A DNA stretch of 64,000 nucleotides from Kocuria rosea. GTDB lineage: Bacteria > Actinomycetota > Actinomycetes > Actinomycetales > Micrococcaceae. The notes below the pieces were generated by a model. It worked only from the letters and a program-made list of their open reading frames with translations. It did not search any database and was not told where the DNA came from. Positions 56,197 through 64,000 of this stretch are shown piece after piece. Each line of letters starts with the position of its first letter. Positions within the stretch are counted from its first letter, which is position 1. The stretch is from assembly GCF_006094695.1 (NCBI RefSeq), contig NZ_CP035103.1:2852001-2916000 (forward strand), read 5' to 3'. The translations under genes and the position numbers were made by a program.

Positions 56197-57807
56197 ATGA
56201 GCACCGGTCCCACGAGCACCGATCCGACCAGCACCGATCCGACCGGCACCGGCCCGACGGGCACCGGTCCCACGGACCCGGAGGCGACCGGGGCGCGGGC
56301 CCGGCCGCGGGGAGCGGGACGGGCGCTGCAGCTGCGCACCAAGCTGCTGCTGACGGTCCTGGCGCTGCTGACCGTCGCGTGCGCCGCGGTGGGCGCCCTG
56401 GGTCTCGCGGTCCTCAACGTGTCCCTGGGCGAGCAGCTGGACGGCCGGGTCCGGGACGCCTCGTTCCGCACGATCGAGTACGGGGTCCGTGCCGCCGCCG
56501 GGCCCTCGGAGGAGCTCGAGGCCATGATGGACGTCCCCGCGCAGGGCGCCGGCACCCTCAACGCCCGGGTCGTCGACGGCGAGGTGGTCCGCGCCGGGCT
56601 CTTCGCCCCCGACGGGACGCGGCAGGAGCTGACCGACGAGGACCGGCGGCGGATCGGGGAGCTCGTGACGGCGCTCGGCGCCGAGTCGGACGACGAGGGG
56701 GGCCGGCAGTGGGGCCCCGTGGACGTGGAGCTGGCCGTGGGCGGCTACCGCGTGCTGGTGGTCGACGACCCGTGGGACTGGGGCCTCGTGCTGACCGGTC
56801 TGCCGCTGGCCGACAAGGAGGACACCCTGCGCAGCTTCGGGGTGAGCACCGCGGCGATCTCGACCGGCGCCATCGCCGCCACGGGGCTGGTCGGGCTCGT
56901 CGTCGTCCGGCGCACCCTGCGCCCCGTGGAGCGGCTCTCCGACGTGGCGACCCGCATCTCTGAGCTCGACCTCGACCACGGGGAGGTGGTCCTGCCGGTG
57001 GGGGCCGTGGCGCCGGCCGCGCACCCGGACACGGAGGTGGGCCGGCTCGGCCACGCCTTCGGGCGGATGCTGGACAACGTCGCCCACGCGCTTGCTACCC
57101 GCCAGCGCAGCGAGACGCGCGTGCGCCGGTTCGTGGCCGACGCCAGCCACGAGCTGCGCACTCCCCTGGCCAGCATCCGCGGCTACGCGGAGCTGATCCG
57201 GCTCACGGAGCCGATGAGCGCGCAGGGCCGCAGCTCCCTGTCCCGGGTGGAGTCCGAGGCGGCCCGGATGACCGCGCTCGTCGAGGACCTGCTGCTGCTC
57301 GCGCGCCTGGACGAGGGCCGGGCCGCGGTCACCGAGGACGTCGACCTCCTCGAGCTGGTGGTCGAGACCGTCAGCGACCTCCGGGTCGCGGCGCCCGGCC
57401 ACGTCTGGCGCCTCGAGCTGCCCGACGAGCCCGTGCTCGTGCGGGGGGACCCGGCCCAGCTGCGCCAGGTGCTCATCAACCTGCTCGCCAACGCCCACCA
57501 GCACACGCCCGCGGGGACGACGGTCACGGCCTCGCTCGGGACGGAGGCGGGCGCCGGACCGGGGCCCGGCGGCGAGGCCGTGCTCGCCGTGGGCGACGAC
57601 GGCCCCGGCATCGGCGCCGACTTCCTCGAGCACATCTTCTCCCGCTTCGCCCGGGAGGACCACGCCCGCGCCGCGAGCTCCCGCGGCGCCGGCCTGGGCC
57701 TCTCGATCGTCGACGCCATCGTGCGCGCCCACCACGGGCGGATCGACGTCAGCAGCGTCCCGGGCCGCACCCGGTTCACCGTCCGCCTCCCCCTGGCCGA
57801 CCGCTGA
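56197..57807 (+). CDS. Sensor histidine kinase
   Basis: 536 residues. A Thr/Pro/Gly repeat N-terminus is followed by helix 1 (about 48-70), an extracytoplasmic sensor of about 150 residues, helix 2 (about 220-240), and a HAMP-like segment (RRTLRPVERLSDVATRISEL). The HisKA box has His318 in ADASHELRTPLASIRGY, and the ATPase part has N box LINLLANAHQHTP, G1 VGDDGPGIG and G2 GAGLGLSIV. It phosphorylates the upstream regulator. The sensor domain matches no family I recognise. Confidence 0.93.
   Translation: MSTGPTSTDPTSTDPTGTGPTGTGPTDPEATGARARPRGAGRALQLRTKLLLTVLALLTVACAAVGALGLAVLNVSLGEQLDGRVRDASFRTIEYGVRAAAGPSEELEAMMDVPAQGAGTLNARVVDGEVVRAGLFAPDGTRQELTDEDRRRIGELVTALGAESDDEGGRQWGPVDVELAVGGYRVLVVDDPWDWGLVLTGLPLADKEDTLRSFGVSTAAISTGAIAATGLVGLVVVRRTLRPVERLSDVATRISELDLDHGEVVLPVGAVAPAAHPDTEVGRLGHAFGRMLDNVAHALATRQRSETRVRRFVADASHELRTPLASIRGYAELIRLTEPMSAQGRSSLSRVESEAARMTALVEDLLLLARLDEGRAAVTEDVDLLELVVETVSDLRVAAPGHVWRLELPDEPVLVRGDPAQLRQVLINLLANAHQHTPAGTTVTASLGTEAGAGPGPGGEAVLAVGDDGPGIGADFLEHIFSRFAREDHARAASSRGAGLGLSIVDAIVRAHHGRIDVSSVPGRTRFTVRLPLADR
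56200..56274 (+). repeat. Five 15-bp tandem repeats at the start of the kinase gene
   Basis: Units encode STGPT, STDPT, STDPT, GTGPT and GTGPT. In-frame minisatellite in the cytosolic N-terminus. Confidence 0.85.
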
Positions 57808-57818
57808 GCGGACGCGGC

Positions 57819-57847
57819 TTGCCCCCGCGGCCCCCGGGCCGTTTAAT
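57819..57847 (+). promoter_or_regulatory. Promoter for the HAD-GH65 gene
   Basis: TTGCCC, a 17-base spacer and TTTAAT, about 155 bases before GTG 58004. It stands out as a short AT-rich spot in GC-rich DNA. Confidence 0.45.
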
Positions 57848-58003
57848 GAGCTGGTCAGGAACCGTCGGCACGGACGGCCGTCCCCGCTCCAGTGCCAAAC
57901 CGCAACGCCGCGTCCGGGGTCCGTCGCGTGCCGCGTGCTGGGGGTTTCTCCGTGCGGTTCCGAGGGGTCGCGGACGCCGCACCCACCTTCCGGAGGAACT
58001 CTC

Positions 58004-61000
58004 GTGAACGCACTGCCCACCGCCCCGTTCACCGCCTCCCTGCCGCGCATCCAGGGCGCGGACGCGCTGCCGCAGGCGGTCGACCAGCTGCGCATCCCCC
58101 ACGAGGCCGTGATCTTCGACATGGACGGGGTGGTCACGGACACCGCCGCCGTGCACGCGACGGCCTGGAAGACTCTCTTCGACGCGATCCTGGCCGACGA
58201 CCGGCTCGAGCCGGCCGAGGCCGGCACCACGGTGGACCGCCGACCCTTCGACGCCGACGCCGACTACCGTCACTACGTGGACGGGCGGCGGCGCGAGGAC
58301 GGGATCCGCTCCCTGCTCGCCGCCCGGGGCGCCTGCCTGCCGGAGGGCGACGAGACGCCGGGGGCGTGGACGGTGCAGGGCCAGGCCGTGCTGAAGAACA
58401 CCTACTTCCAGGACGCCCTGCAGGTCCAGGGCGTCCGGGTGTTCGAGAAGACCGTGGCGCTCATCGAGCGGCTGCGCGCCGCCGGGGTGCCGGTGGGTCT
58501 CGTCACCGCGAGCCGCAACAGCGTCCCCGTGCTGGCGGCGGCCGGGCTGCAGGACTCCTTCGACATCATCGTGGACGGCCACTTCGCCGCCGAGCACGGG
58601 CTGCCCGGCAAGCCGGCGCCGGACACGTTCCTGACCTGCGCGAAGATGCTCGGGGTGAACCCGGCCCGCTCCGCGGTGGTGGAGGACGCCGTGTCCGGGG
58701 TGCAGGCCGCCGCCGCCGGCGGCTTCGGCATGGTGGTGGGGATCCGCCGCCACGGCGAGCGCAAGGACCTGTACCGGGCCGGGGCCACGGTCGTGCTCAA
58801 CGACGTCGGCGAGCTCGACCTCGGCGCCCGCCGCGACGACCCCTGGAAGCTGGTCTTCGAGGGCTTCGACCCGGCCACCGAGGCCCGGCGGGAGACCCTG
58901 CTGACGCTGGCGAACGGCTACATGGGCGTGCGCGGGTCGGCCTGCGAGTTCCCCGACAACGGGGTGCACTACCCCGGCAACTACCTGGCCGGCATCTTCA
59001 ACCGGGTGGTGAGCCACCTGAGCGGCCGCGACGTCGAGCACGAGTCCATGGTCAACGCCCCCAACTGGACCCACCTGGACCTGCGGGTCTCCGGCGGCGA
59101 CTGGTGGTCGGAGGGCGGGCTGCGCCCGTCCGAGGAGCGGATCGAGCTCGACCTGCGCCGCGGGCTGCTCATCCGGTCCCTGATCCTCACCGACCTCAAC
59201 GGCGACCGGGGCGAGGACGGGGCCCACGCCCGGCTGGAGATCGTCCAGCGCCGCCTCGTGTCGCTGCGCTTCCGCCACCTGGGGGCGCAGGAGACCACGG
59301 TGACGGCCCGGGGGTTCTCGGGGCGGCTGCACCTGCGCACGGGCATCGACCCCAGCGTGCGCAACAACGGGGTCGCGGAGTACCAGGACCTCAACGACCA
59401 CCACCTGGTGGACCTCGAGTCGACCTCGCTGCCCGACGACCACGAGACCCTGCTCTCGCACGTGCGCACCACCCAGTCCAAGATCGAGATCACCACGGCC
59501 CAGCGCACCACCATCGAGGGCGGCCAGAACGTCCGGGAGCGCCGCGAGATCCGGCCCGGCGGCACCGAGTTCCGCCGCCACCAGGTCAACATCGCCGACG
59601 GCCGCCCGGTGATCATCGACTCGACCACGGCCGTGGTCACGAGCCGCGACGCCGCGATCGGCTCGCCCCGCGAGGGCGCCCTCGCGGAGCTCGACCGCAA
59701 CCCCAGCGGCGTCCGGGGCCTGCTGCCCTCGCACGAGATCGAGTGGTCCCTGCTGTGGGACCGCTTCGACGTGGACGTGTGCCCGGACCCGGAGGAGCGC
59801 ACCGGGGAGCTGGCCATCACCCAGCTGGCGCTGCGGGTGCACCTGTTCCACGTGGCCCAGACGCTGGCGCCGCACATGTCCCTGCGCGACGCCGGGGTCC
59901 CGGCCCGCGGCCTGCACGGCGAGGGCTATCGGGGGCACATCTTCTGGGACGAGCTCTACATCCTCCCGGTCGTCAACCTGCACCAGCCGCAGGTGACGCG
60001 CGCCCTGCTCTCCTACCGGTGGCGCCGGCTGCCCATGGCCAAGCACCGGGCCACCGAGTTCGGGCTCGAGGGCGCGGCGTTCCCGTGGCAGTCCGGCTCC
60101 GACGGCCGGGAGGAGACCCCGCCGGAGCTGTTCAACCACCACTCCAACCGGTGGCTGCCGGACAACTCGTGGCGGCAGTTCCACGTGGGCCTCGCGATCG
60201 CCTACAACGCCTGGATCTACTACGAGACCACCGGTGACCTCGACTGGCTGGCGGGGCAGGGCTCGGAGCTGATCATCGGGATCACCCGGCTGTTCGCGTC
60301 CCTCACCGACTACGACCCCGCGGACGGCCGCTACCACATCGCCGGCGTCATGGGCCCGGACGAGTACCACGACGGCCCGCGCGGCCAGCACGGCGGCGGG
60401 CTGAAGGACAACGCCTACACGAACGTGCTGGCGGCCTGGCTGTTCCGGCACAGCGCACACATCTTCCACGACATGGTGGAGCACCAGCGCGAGGAGCTCT
60501 CCGCCCGCTTCGACCTCTCGGCCGAGGAGGTCGGGACCTGGCAGCGGATGGCCGAGCGGATGTTCGTGCCGTTCAACACGGACGGCACCATCAGCCAGTT
60601 CCACGGCTACGACGACCTCGACGAGCTGGACTGGGAGTACTACCGGGCCAAGTACCGCAACATCGGCCGCCTCGACCTCCTGCTGGAGAACGAGGGCGAC
60701 ATGACCAACAACTACAAGCTGGCCAAGCAGGCCGACACGATCATGCTGGTCTACCTCTTCGGTCCCGACGGCCTGGTCGAGGAGCTCGGCCGGATGGGCT
60801 ACGAGGTGGACCACGCCGCCATCGAGCGCACCGTCGACTTCTACATCGCGCGGTCCTCGCACGGCTCCTCCCTGTCCCGGGTGGTCAACGCCTCGGTGCT
60901 CGCGTGGCTGAACCCGGACCGTTCGTGGTCCTCGTTCCAGGACGCCCTCCTGGTGGACCTCGACGACACCCAGGGCGGGACCACGGGCGAGGGCATCCAC

Positions 61001-61327
61001 CTGGGCGCCATGGCCGGCTCCGTCGACGTCGTGACCCGCGCCTACGCGGGGCTGCGCGTGCGCGGCGGCTGGCTCGAGTTCGACCCGGCCCTGCCGAGCC
61101 AGCTGGACGCCGTCTCGTTCACGGTGCTGTACCGCGGCCAGGTGATCCGGGTCTGCATCGACCACCACGTCCTGGAGCTCGAGGGGGCCTCCCGGCGCGC
61201 GGACGACGTCACGATCCACGTGCACGGCGCGGAGTACGTGCTCAAGGGCGGCCAGAAGATCCGCGTGGCCATCCAGCACGGGCACCAGCGCCCCCCGCGG
61301 CCGGCCGTCACGCGGCAGGGCGTCTGA
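58004..61327 (+). CDS. Fused HAD beta-phosphoglucomutase and GH65 disaccharide phosphorylase
   Basis: 1107 residues. The N-terminal HAD domain (about 30-265) has Asp39 and Asp41 in VIFDMDGVVTDT, VTASRN and KPAPDTF. The GH65 domain (about 285-1090) has a sandwich with GYMGVRGSACEFPDNGVHYP, the catalytic core with general acid Glu787 in MGPDEYHDG, and the phosphate loop HGSSLSRVVNA typical of phosphorylases. Phosphorolysis of a glucosyl disaccharide (maltose, trehalose or kojibiose type) would yield beta-glucose 1-phosphate, which the HAD part would turn into glucose 6-phosphate. GGAGGAA precedes GTG 58004. Confidence 0.92.
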   Translation: MNALPTAPFTASLPRIQGADALPQAVDQLRIPHEAVIFDMDGVVTDTAAVHATAWKTLFDAILADDRLEPAEAGTTVDRRPFDADADYRHYVDGRRREDGIRSLLAARGACLPEGDETPGAWTVQGQAVLKNTYFQDALQVQGVRVFEKTVALIERLRAAGVPVGLVTASRNSVPVLAAAGLQDSFDIIVDGHFAAEHGLPGKPAPDTFLTCAKMLGVNPARSAVVEDAVSGVQAAAAGGFGMVVGIRRHGERKDLYRAGATVVLNDVGELDLGARRDDPWKLVFEGFDPATEARRETLLTLANGYMGVRGSACEFPDNGVHYPGNYLAGIFNRVVSHLSGRDVEHESMVNAPNWTHLDLRVSGGDWWSEGGLRPSEERIELDLRRGLLIRSLILTDLNGDRGEDGAHARLEIVQRRLVSLRFRHLGAQETTVTARGFSGRLHLRTGIDPSVRNNGVAEYQDLNDHHLVDLESTSLPDDHETLLSHVRTTQSKIEITTAQRTTIEGGQNVRERREIRPGGTEFRRHQVNIADGRPVIIDSTTAVVTSRDAAIGSPREGALAELDRNPSGVRGLLPSHEIEWSLLWDRFDVDVCPDPEERTGELAITQLALRVHLFHVAQTLAPHMSLRDAGVPARGLHGEGYRGHIFWDELYILPVVNLHQPQVTRALLSYRWRRLPMAKHRATEFGLEGAAFPWQSGSDGREETPPELFNHHSNRWLPDNSWRQFHVGLAIAYNAWIYYETTGDLDWLAGQGSELIIGITRLFASLTDYDPADGRYHIAGVMGPDEYHDGPRGQHGGGLKDNAYTNVLAAWLFRHSAHIFHDMVEHQREELSARFDLSAEEVGTWQRMAERMFVPFNTDGTISQFHGYDDLDELDWEYYRAKYRNIGRLDLLLENEGDMTNNYKLAKQADTIMLVYLFGPDGLVEELGRMGYEVDHAAIERTVDFYIARSSHGSSLSRVVNASVLAWLNPDRSWSSFQDALLVDLDDTQGGTTGEGIHLGAMAGSVDVVTRAYAGLRVRGGWLEFDPALPSQLDAVSFTVLYRGQVIRVCIDHHVLELEGASRRADDVTIHVHGAEYVLKGGQKIRVAIQHGHQRPPRPAVTRQGV

Positions 61328-61350
61328 GCCGCGGGCGGCGGGCCCGCCGC

Positions 61351-61356
61351 TAGGCT
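61351..61356 (+). promoter_or_regulatory. -10 box for the leaderless gamma-carbonic anhydrase gene
   Basis: TAGGCT, six bases, ATG 61363. Confidence 0.5.
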
Positions 61357-61362
61357 GGGCCC

Positions 61363-61899
61363 ATGGCACACTCCACGACGCCCGGCACGGTCCTCCCGCA
61401 CGGGGGGCACGAGCCCCGGATCGACTCCTCCGCCTTCGTGGCCCCGACCGCCACGGTCGTGGGCGACGCCGAGCTGGGGCCGGAGTCCGGGGTCTTCTAC
61501 GGCGCCGTGGTGCGCGGCGACCGCTCCCCCGTCCGGCTGGGCGCGCGGTCCAACCTGCAGGACAACGTGGTGGTCCACTCCGACCCCGGCCACCCCTGCA
61601 CGATCGGCGCGGACGTGAGCGTCGGCCACGGCGCAGTGGTGCACGGGTGCACCGTGGAGGACGAGGTCCTGATCGGGATGAACGCGACCGTCCTCAACGG
61701 CGCCGTGATCGGGACGGGCTCGCTGGTGGCCGCGGGCGCCGTCGTCCTCGAGGGCACCGTGGTGCCGCCCCGCTCCCTCGTGACGGGGGTGCCGGGCAGG
61801 GTCCGGCGCGAGCTCACGGACGAGGAGCAGGAGAAGGTCCGTGCCAACGCGCGCACCTACGTCCGGCTCTCCGCCGAGCACCGCCGGCTCACCGCCTGA
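61363..61899 (+). CDS. Gamma-carbonic anhydrase family protein
   Basis: 178 residues of left-handed beta-helix. Hexapeptide turns lead to the family block FYGAVVRGDRSPVRLGARSN, and metal His residues appear in NVVVHSDPG and SVGHGAVVHGC. A C-terminal helix follows (TDEEQEKVRANARTYVRL). Members are zinc or iron carbonic anhydrases or inactive homologues such as PaaY and CaiE. It is a single gene with a leaderless-type start. Confidence 0.9.
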   Translation: MAHSTTPGTVLPHGGHEPRIDSSAFVAPTATVVGDAELGPESGVFYGAVVRGDRSPVRLGARSNLQDNVVVHSDPGHPCTIGADVSVGHGAVVHGCTVEDEVLIGMNATVLNGAVIGTGSLVAAGAVVLEGTVVPPRSLVTGVPGRVRRELTDEEQEKVRANARTYVRLSAEHRRLTA

Positions 61900-61917
61900 G
61901 CCGGGCCCGGCGGCCCG

Positions 61918-62499
61918 TCACTGCGCCGCGAGGGTGCGCGCGTAGTCCAGGTACGCGCCGTGGTCGAAGCCGGGCAGCAGGCAGGACTGCACCACCCAGC
62001 CCTGCAGCACCGAGAGGATGGCCTGGGCGAACATGCCGGCCCACTCGCGGGCCGCGTCGTCGTCGAGGCCCAGCTCCTCGACCGCCCACCGCCCGTAGCG
62101 CTCCTCCACCCGGTCCCGCACCCGCCCCAGGTGCTCCCCGGCAAGCGCGGCCAGACCGGGGTCGCTCACCGCCCCGCCCCACGTGATGAGCAGCAGGCGG
62201 GTGGTGGCGGGATCCGCGGCCAGCCGCTCCAGCAGTCCCACGACCCACGCCGCGGGGTCGGTGCCGGGCTCGTCCTCCGCGGCCGCGAGGACCCGGTCCA
62301 GGGCCGCGCGGGCGGCCGCGGCCACGAGCTCCTGCTTGCTCGGGAAGTGGTTGTAGAGCGCCCCCGCGGACAGCCCCGTGGCGGCGATGATGCGGTGCAT
62401 CGACGCCCCCTCGTAGCCGTGCTCGAGGAAGCACTCGCTGGCGGCCGCCACGATCTCGCGGCGGCGCTCGTCCTTGTACTGCTGGCTCACCCGGGGCAC
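61918..62499 (-). CDS. TetR-family transcriptional regulator
   Basis: 193 residues. N-terminal helix-turn-helix: RREIVAAASECFLEHGYEGASMHRIIAATGLSAGALYNHF. The ligand domain has no assigned effector. GTG 62499 lies six bases after a TAGGCT -10 box, so the mRNA is probably leaderless, and a palindrome lies just upstream of that box, consistent with self-repression. The divergent Gfo/Idh/MocA gene is a likely second target. Confidence 0.9.
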   Translation of the reverse strand: MPRVSQQYKDERRREIVAAASECFLEHGYEGASMHRIIAATGLSAGALYNHFPSKQELVAAAARAALDRVLAAAEDEPGTDPAAWVVGLLERLAADPATTRLLLITWGGAVSDPGLAALAGEHLGRVRDRVEERYGRWAVEELGLDDDAAREWAGMFAQAILSVLQGWVVQSCLLPGFDHGAYLDYARTLAAQ

Positions 62500-62505
62500 G
62501 CCCTC

Positions 62506-62530
62506 AGCCTACGCCACGAACGGTCGTTCG
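62506..62530 (-). promoter_or_regulatory. TetR promoter and candidate operator
   Basis: TAGGCT -10 box (62511-62506, minus) and the palindrome CGAACG-GT-CGTTCG (62517-62530) in its spacer. Six-base arms with a two-base centre fit a TetR dimer site. Confidence 0.6.
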
Positions 62531-62571
62531 ATCGGAGTCGGCGGACGGGGACCCGGCGCCGGGCGGCGTGG

Positions 62572-62577
62572 CAGAAT
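62572..62577 (+). promoter_or_regulatory. Weak -10 box for the oxidoreductase gene
   Basis: CAGAAT, six bases, ATG 62584; the first T of the consensus is missing. Confidence 0.3.
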
Positions 62578-62583
62578 GCGCCC

Positions 62584-63678
62584 ATGCCTGCCCAGACCCT
62601 CAGCCCGTTCGTCGACGCCTCCCTCGACGCCGCCCACCTGGACGACCCCGGCACCGCGACCGGCCGCACGCTCGGATGGGGCGTGGTCAGCACCGCCGAC
62701 ATCGCGGAGAAGGTGGTCCCGGACATCGCGGCGCTGCCCGACGCCCGGCTCGTGGCCGTGAGCTCGCGGGACCAGGACCGCGCCGAGGACTTCGCCCGCC
62801 GGCACGGGGTGGAGCGGGCCTACGGCGGCACCGCCACGAGCACGGGACTGGACCGGCTCGCGGCCGACCCGGACGTGGAGATCGTCTACGTGGCCACCCC
62901 GCACGGCTACCACCACCGGGACGTCTCGGCGCTGCTGCGGGCCGGCAAGCACGTGGTGTGCGAGAAGGCCCTCGCCATGACCGCGATGGAGGTCCGCGAC
63001 CTGTTCCGCCTGGCCCGCGAGCACGGCGTCTTCCTCATGGAGGCCGTCTGGACCCGCATGACCCCCGGCTTCCGCACCGCGATGCGCTGGGTCCGGGAGG
63101 GCCGGCTCGGCCGGGTCCGCTCGGTCGAAGGGTCCATCGGCACGCACCGGGCCCTGGACCCGGCCCACCGCCTGTTCCGCCGGGCCGACGGCGGCGGGGT
63201 GCTGCTGGACATGATGGTCTACCCCCTGACGTGGACCTCCGCGGTCCTGGGGGCCCCGGAGCGCTGGAGCGCCCGCGCGGAGCTCGGCGCCACGGACGTG
63301 GACCTGGACACCGCCCTGACCCTGGACTTCGGGCACGGCCGGGCGCACGTGAGCGGCACCCTGTCCGCCACGGTCCCCCACCAGGTGACGATCAGCGGCA
63401 CGGACGGCTGGCTGCGGGTGGACGGACGGATCAACTGCCCGACCACCCTGGTGCTGCAGACCGCCGAGGGCGCCCGCACGGGCGCCGCCCCCCTCGTGGA
63501 GCGCGTGGACGTGGCGGGCGCCGGATACGTGTTCGAGATGCGCGAGGCCACCCGCTGCGTGCAGCAGGGCCTGCTCGAGTCCCCCGTGATGCCGTGGGCC
63601 GACTCCCTCGAGCTCGTGGAGCTCTTCGACCGGGTGCGGGCGCAGATCGGCGTGCGGTATCCCCACGACGCCCGCTGA
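62584..63678 (+). CDS. Gfo/Idh/MocA family oxidoreductase
   Basis: 364 residues. An N-terminal NAD(P)-binding Rossmann domain (GWGVVSTADIAEKVVPDI, ARLVAVSSRD) leads to VYVATPHGYHHRD and GKHVVCEKALAM, where the usual EKP Pro is Ala. The C-terminal domain has EAVWTRMTPGF. The pattern fits dihydrodiol or glucose-fructose oxidoreductase-like sugar dehydrogenases; the substrate is not clear. It is divergent from the TetR gene with 84 bases between. Confidence 0.88.
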   Translation: MPAQTLSPFVDASLDAAHLDDPGTATGRTLGWGVVSTADIAEKVVPDIAALPDARLVAVSSRDQDRAEDFARRHGVERAYGGTATSTGLDRLAADPDVEIVYVATPHGYHHRDVSALLRAGKHVVCEKALAMTAMEVRDLFRLAREHGVFLMEAVWTRMTPGFRTAMRWVREGRLGRVRSVEGSIGTHRALDPAHRLFRRADGGGVLLDMMVYPLTWTSAVLGAPERWSARAELGATDVDLDTALTLDFGHGRAHVSGTLSATVPHQVTISGTDGWLRVDGRINCPTTLVLQTAEGARTGAAPLVERVDVAGAGYVFEMREATRCVQQGLLESPVMPWADSLELVELFDRVRAQIGVRYPHDAR

Positions 63679-63714
63679 GGGCGGTTCGCCCTGGGCGATG
63701 GGGGCCGGGACCCG

Positions 63715-63743
63715 TTGAAGACCGCGGGGAGCGGGATTATCAT
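63715..63743 (+). promoter_or_regulatory. hsp20 promoter
   Basis: TTGAAG, a 17-base spacer and TATCAT: the best -35/-10 pair in the window. The predicted start is about 63750, just before the HAIR operator. Confidence 0.65.
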
Positions 63744-63751
63744 GGTCAACA

Positions 63752-63772
63752 GTTGAGTTGATCGGACTCAAC
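63752..63772 (+). promoter_or_regulatory. HAIR operator (HspR-type)
   Basis: GTTGAGT-N7-ACTCAAC, a perfect seven-base inverted repeat with seven-base spacing, nearly identical to the HspR-associated inverted repeat CTTGAGT-N7-ACTCAAG. It lies right after the promoter of hsp20. Confidence 0.85.
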
Positions 63773-63816
63773 TAAATGTCGAAGACATTGCTCATATGGT
63801 TGAGGAGATGATTGAC

Positions 63817-64000
63817 GTGGCCACGATGTTCACCCCGTTCAACGATTTCGACCGGCTCGCCGCCTCGCTGTTCGCCCGGCAGGGCCTGCGCGAGATGCCC
63901 ATGGACCTGTACCGGGACGGCGACCAGTACATCCTCCGGGCGGACCTGCCCGGCATCGACCCGGAGAGCGTCGACGTCGACGTCGACGGCCAGCTGCTGA
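63817..64000 (+). CDS. Hsp20/alpha-crystallin small heat-shock protein, N-terminal part
   Basis: 61 codons before the window ends. MFTPFNDFDRLAASLFA is followed by PMDLYRDGDQYILRADLPGID, the start of the alpha-crystallin domain. These proteins are ATP-independent holdases. GTG 63817 has GAGGAG nine bases upstream; an in-frame ATG at 63808 touches that site and is less likely. Expression is expected to be HspR-repressed and heat-induced through the HAIR element. Confidence 0.9.
   Translation, partial: MATMFTPFNDFDRLAASLFARQGLREMPMDLYRDGDQYILRADLPGIDPESVDVDVDGQLL

Noticed and set aside
56187..56963. Alternative plus-strand frame with His/Arg repeats at the kinase start
   Set aside because: It is the frame-shifted reading of the 15-bp repeat; the kinase frame carries all family motifs.
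57776..61369. A frame of almost 1200 codons opposite the HAD-GH65 gene
   Set aside because: Same cause. The plus strand has catalytic motifs throughout and a good ribosome site.

Overview
The window is very GC-rich chromosomal DNA from an actinobacterium of the order Micrococcales, most likely a Micrococcaceae member such as Kocuria. This placement is inferred from the mycothiol enzyme Mca, the eno-FtsB/DivIC-DUF501-Ppx gene order, DUF4307 beside mca, a HAIR-type heat-shock operator, and third-position GC bias. It has not been tested by a database search. No plasmid, phage or replication-origin functions are visible.

Layout. 0-8.6 kb is housekeeping: a TrhA/hemolysin-III fragment, mca with a small membrane partner, DUF4307, greA, ilvA, an AI-2E-type permease, a nitroreductase-like protein and a Bax1-I protein. 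8.7-11.1 kb is a large secreted subtilase with LGFP repeats. 11.2-22.1 kb is accessory DNA: two 277-residue paralogues of unknown function frame a segment with a metallo-beta-lactamase-fold hydrolase, a complete IS481-family insertion sequence and small membrane proteins. After these come short lipoproteins, a RibD/DHFR-like reductase and an overlapping pair of unknown genes. The accessory block stops at a tRNA gene with a UAA anticodon and a short variable loop.

22.3-30.6 kb holds type II NADH dehydrogenase, a mycosin-like protease, Ppx/GppA, DUF501, a DivIC/FtsB-like protein, enolase and MazG. 30.6-40.9 kb is a nucleoside salvage and uptake cluster on the minus strand: a BMP-type binding lipoprotein, an ABC ATPase, two permeases, cytidine deaminase, thymidine phosphorylase, a 560-residue protein of unknown role, and adenosine deaminase. 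A palindrome overlaps the -10 box of the uptake operon. 40.9-43.3 kb has an M20 amidohydrolase and mannose-1-phosphate guanylyltransferase. 43.6-47.3 kb is the sdhCDAB operon, with a strong hairpin between sdhD and sdhA and an acidic N-terminal extension on SdhB.

47.3-55.2 kb is housekeeping again (YihY/BrkB, 2H phosphoesterase, trpS, exonuclease III, folD-glyA, an acyltransferase-like membrane protein). 55.4-57.8 kb is a two-component system. 58.0-61.3 kb is a HAD phosphoglucomutase fused to a GH65 phosphorylase. The window ends with a gamma-carbonic anhydrase, an apparently self-regulated TetR gene, a Gfo/Idh/MocA oxidoreductase and a truncated hsp20 behind a HAIR operator.

A recurring signal is a TANNNT -10 box placed 6 or 7 bases before a start codon. 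It occurs at eleven or more genes and suggests leaderless mRNAs. In two cases the leaderless reading frame is short and its stop overlaps the start of the next gene (greA and an 81-residue gene), which suggests translational coupling.
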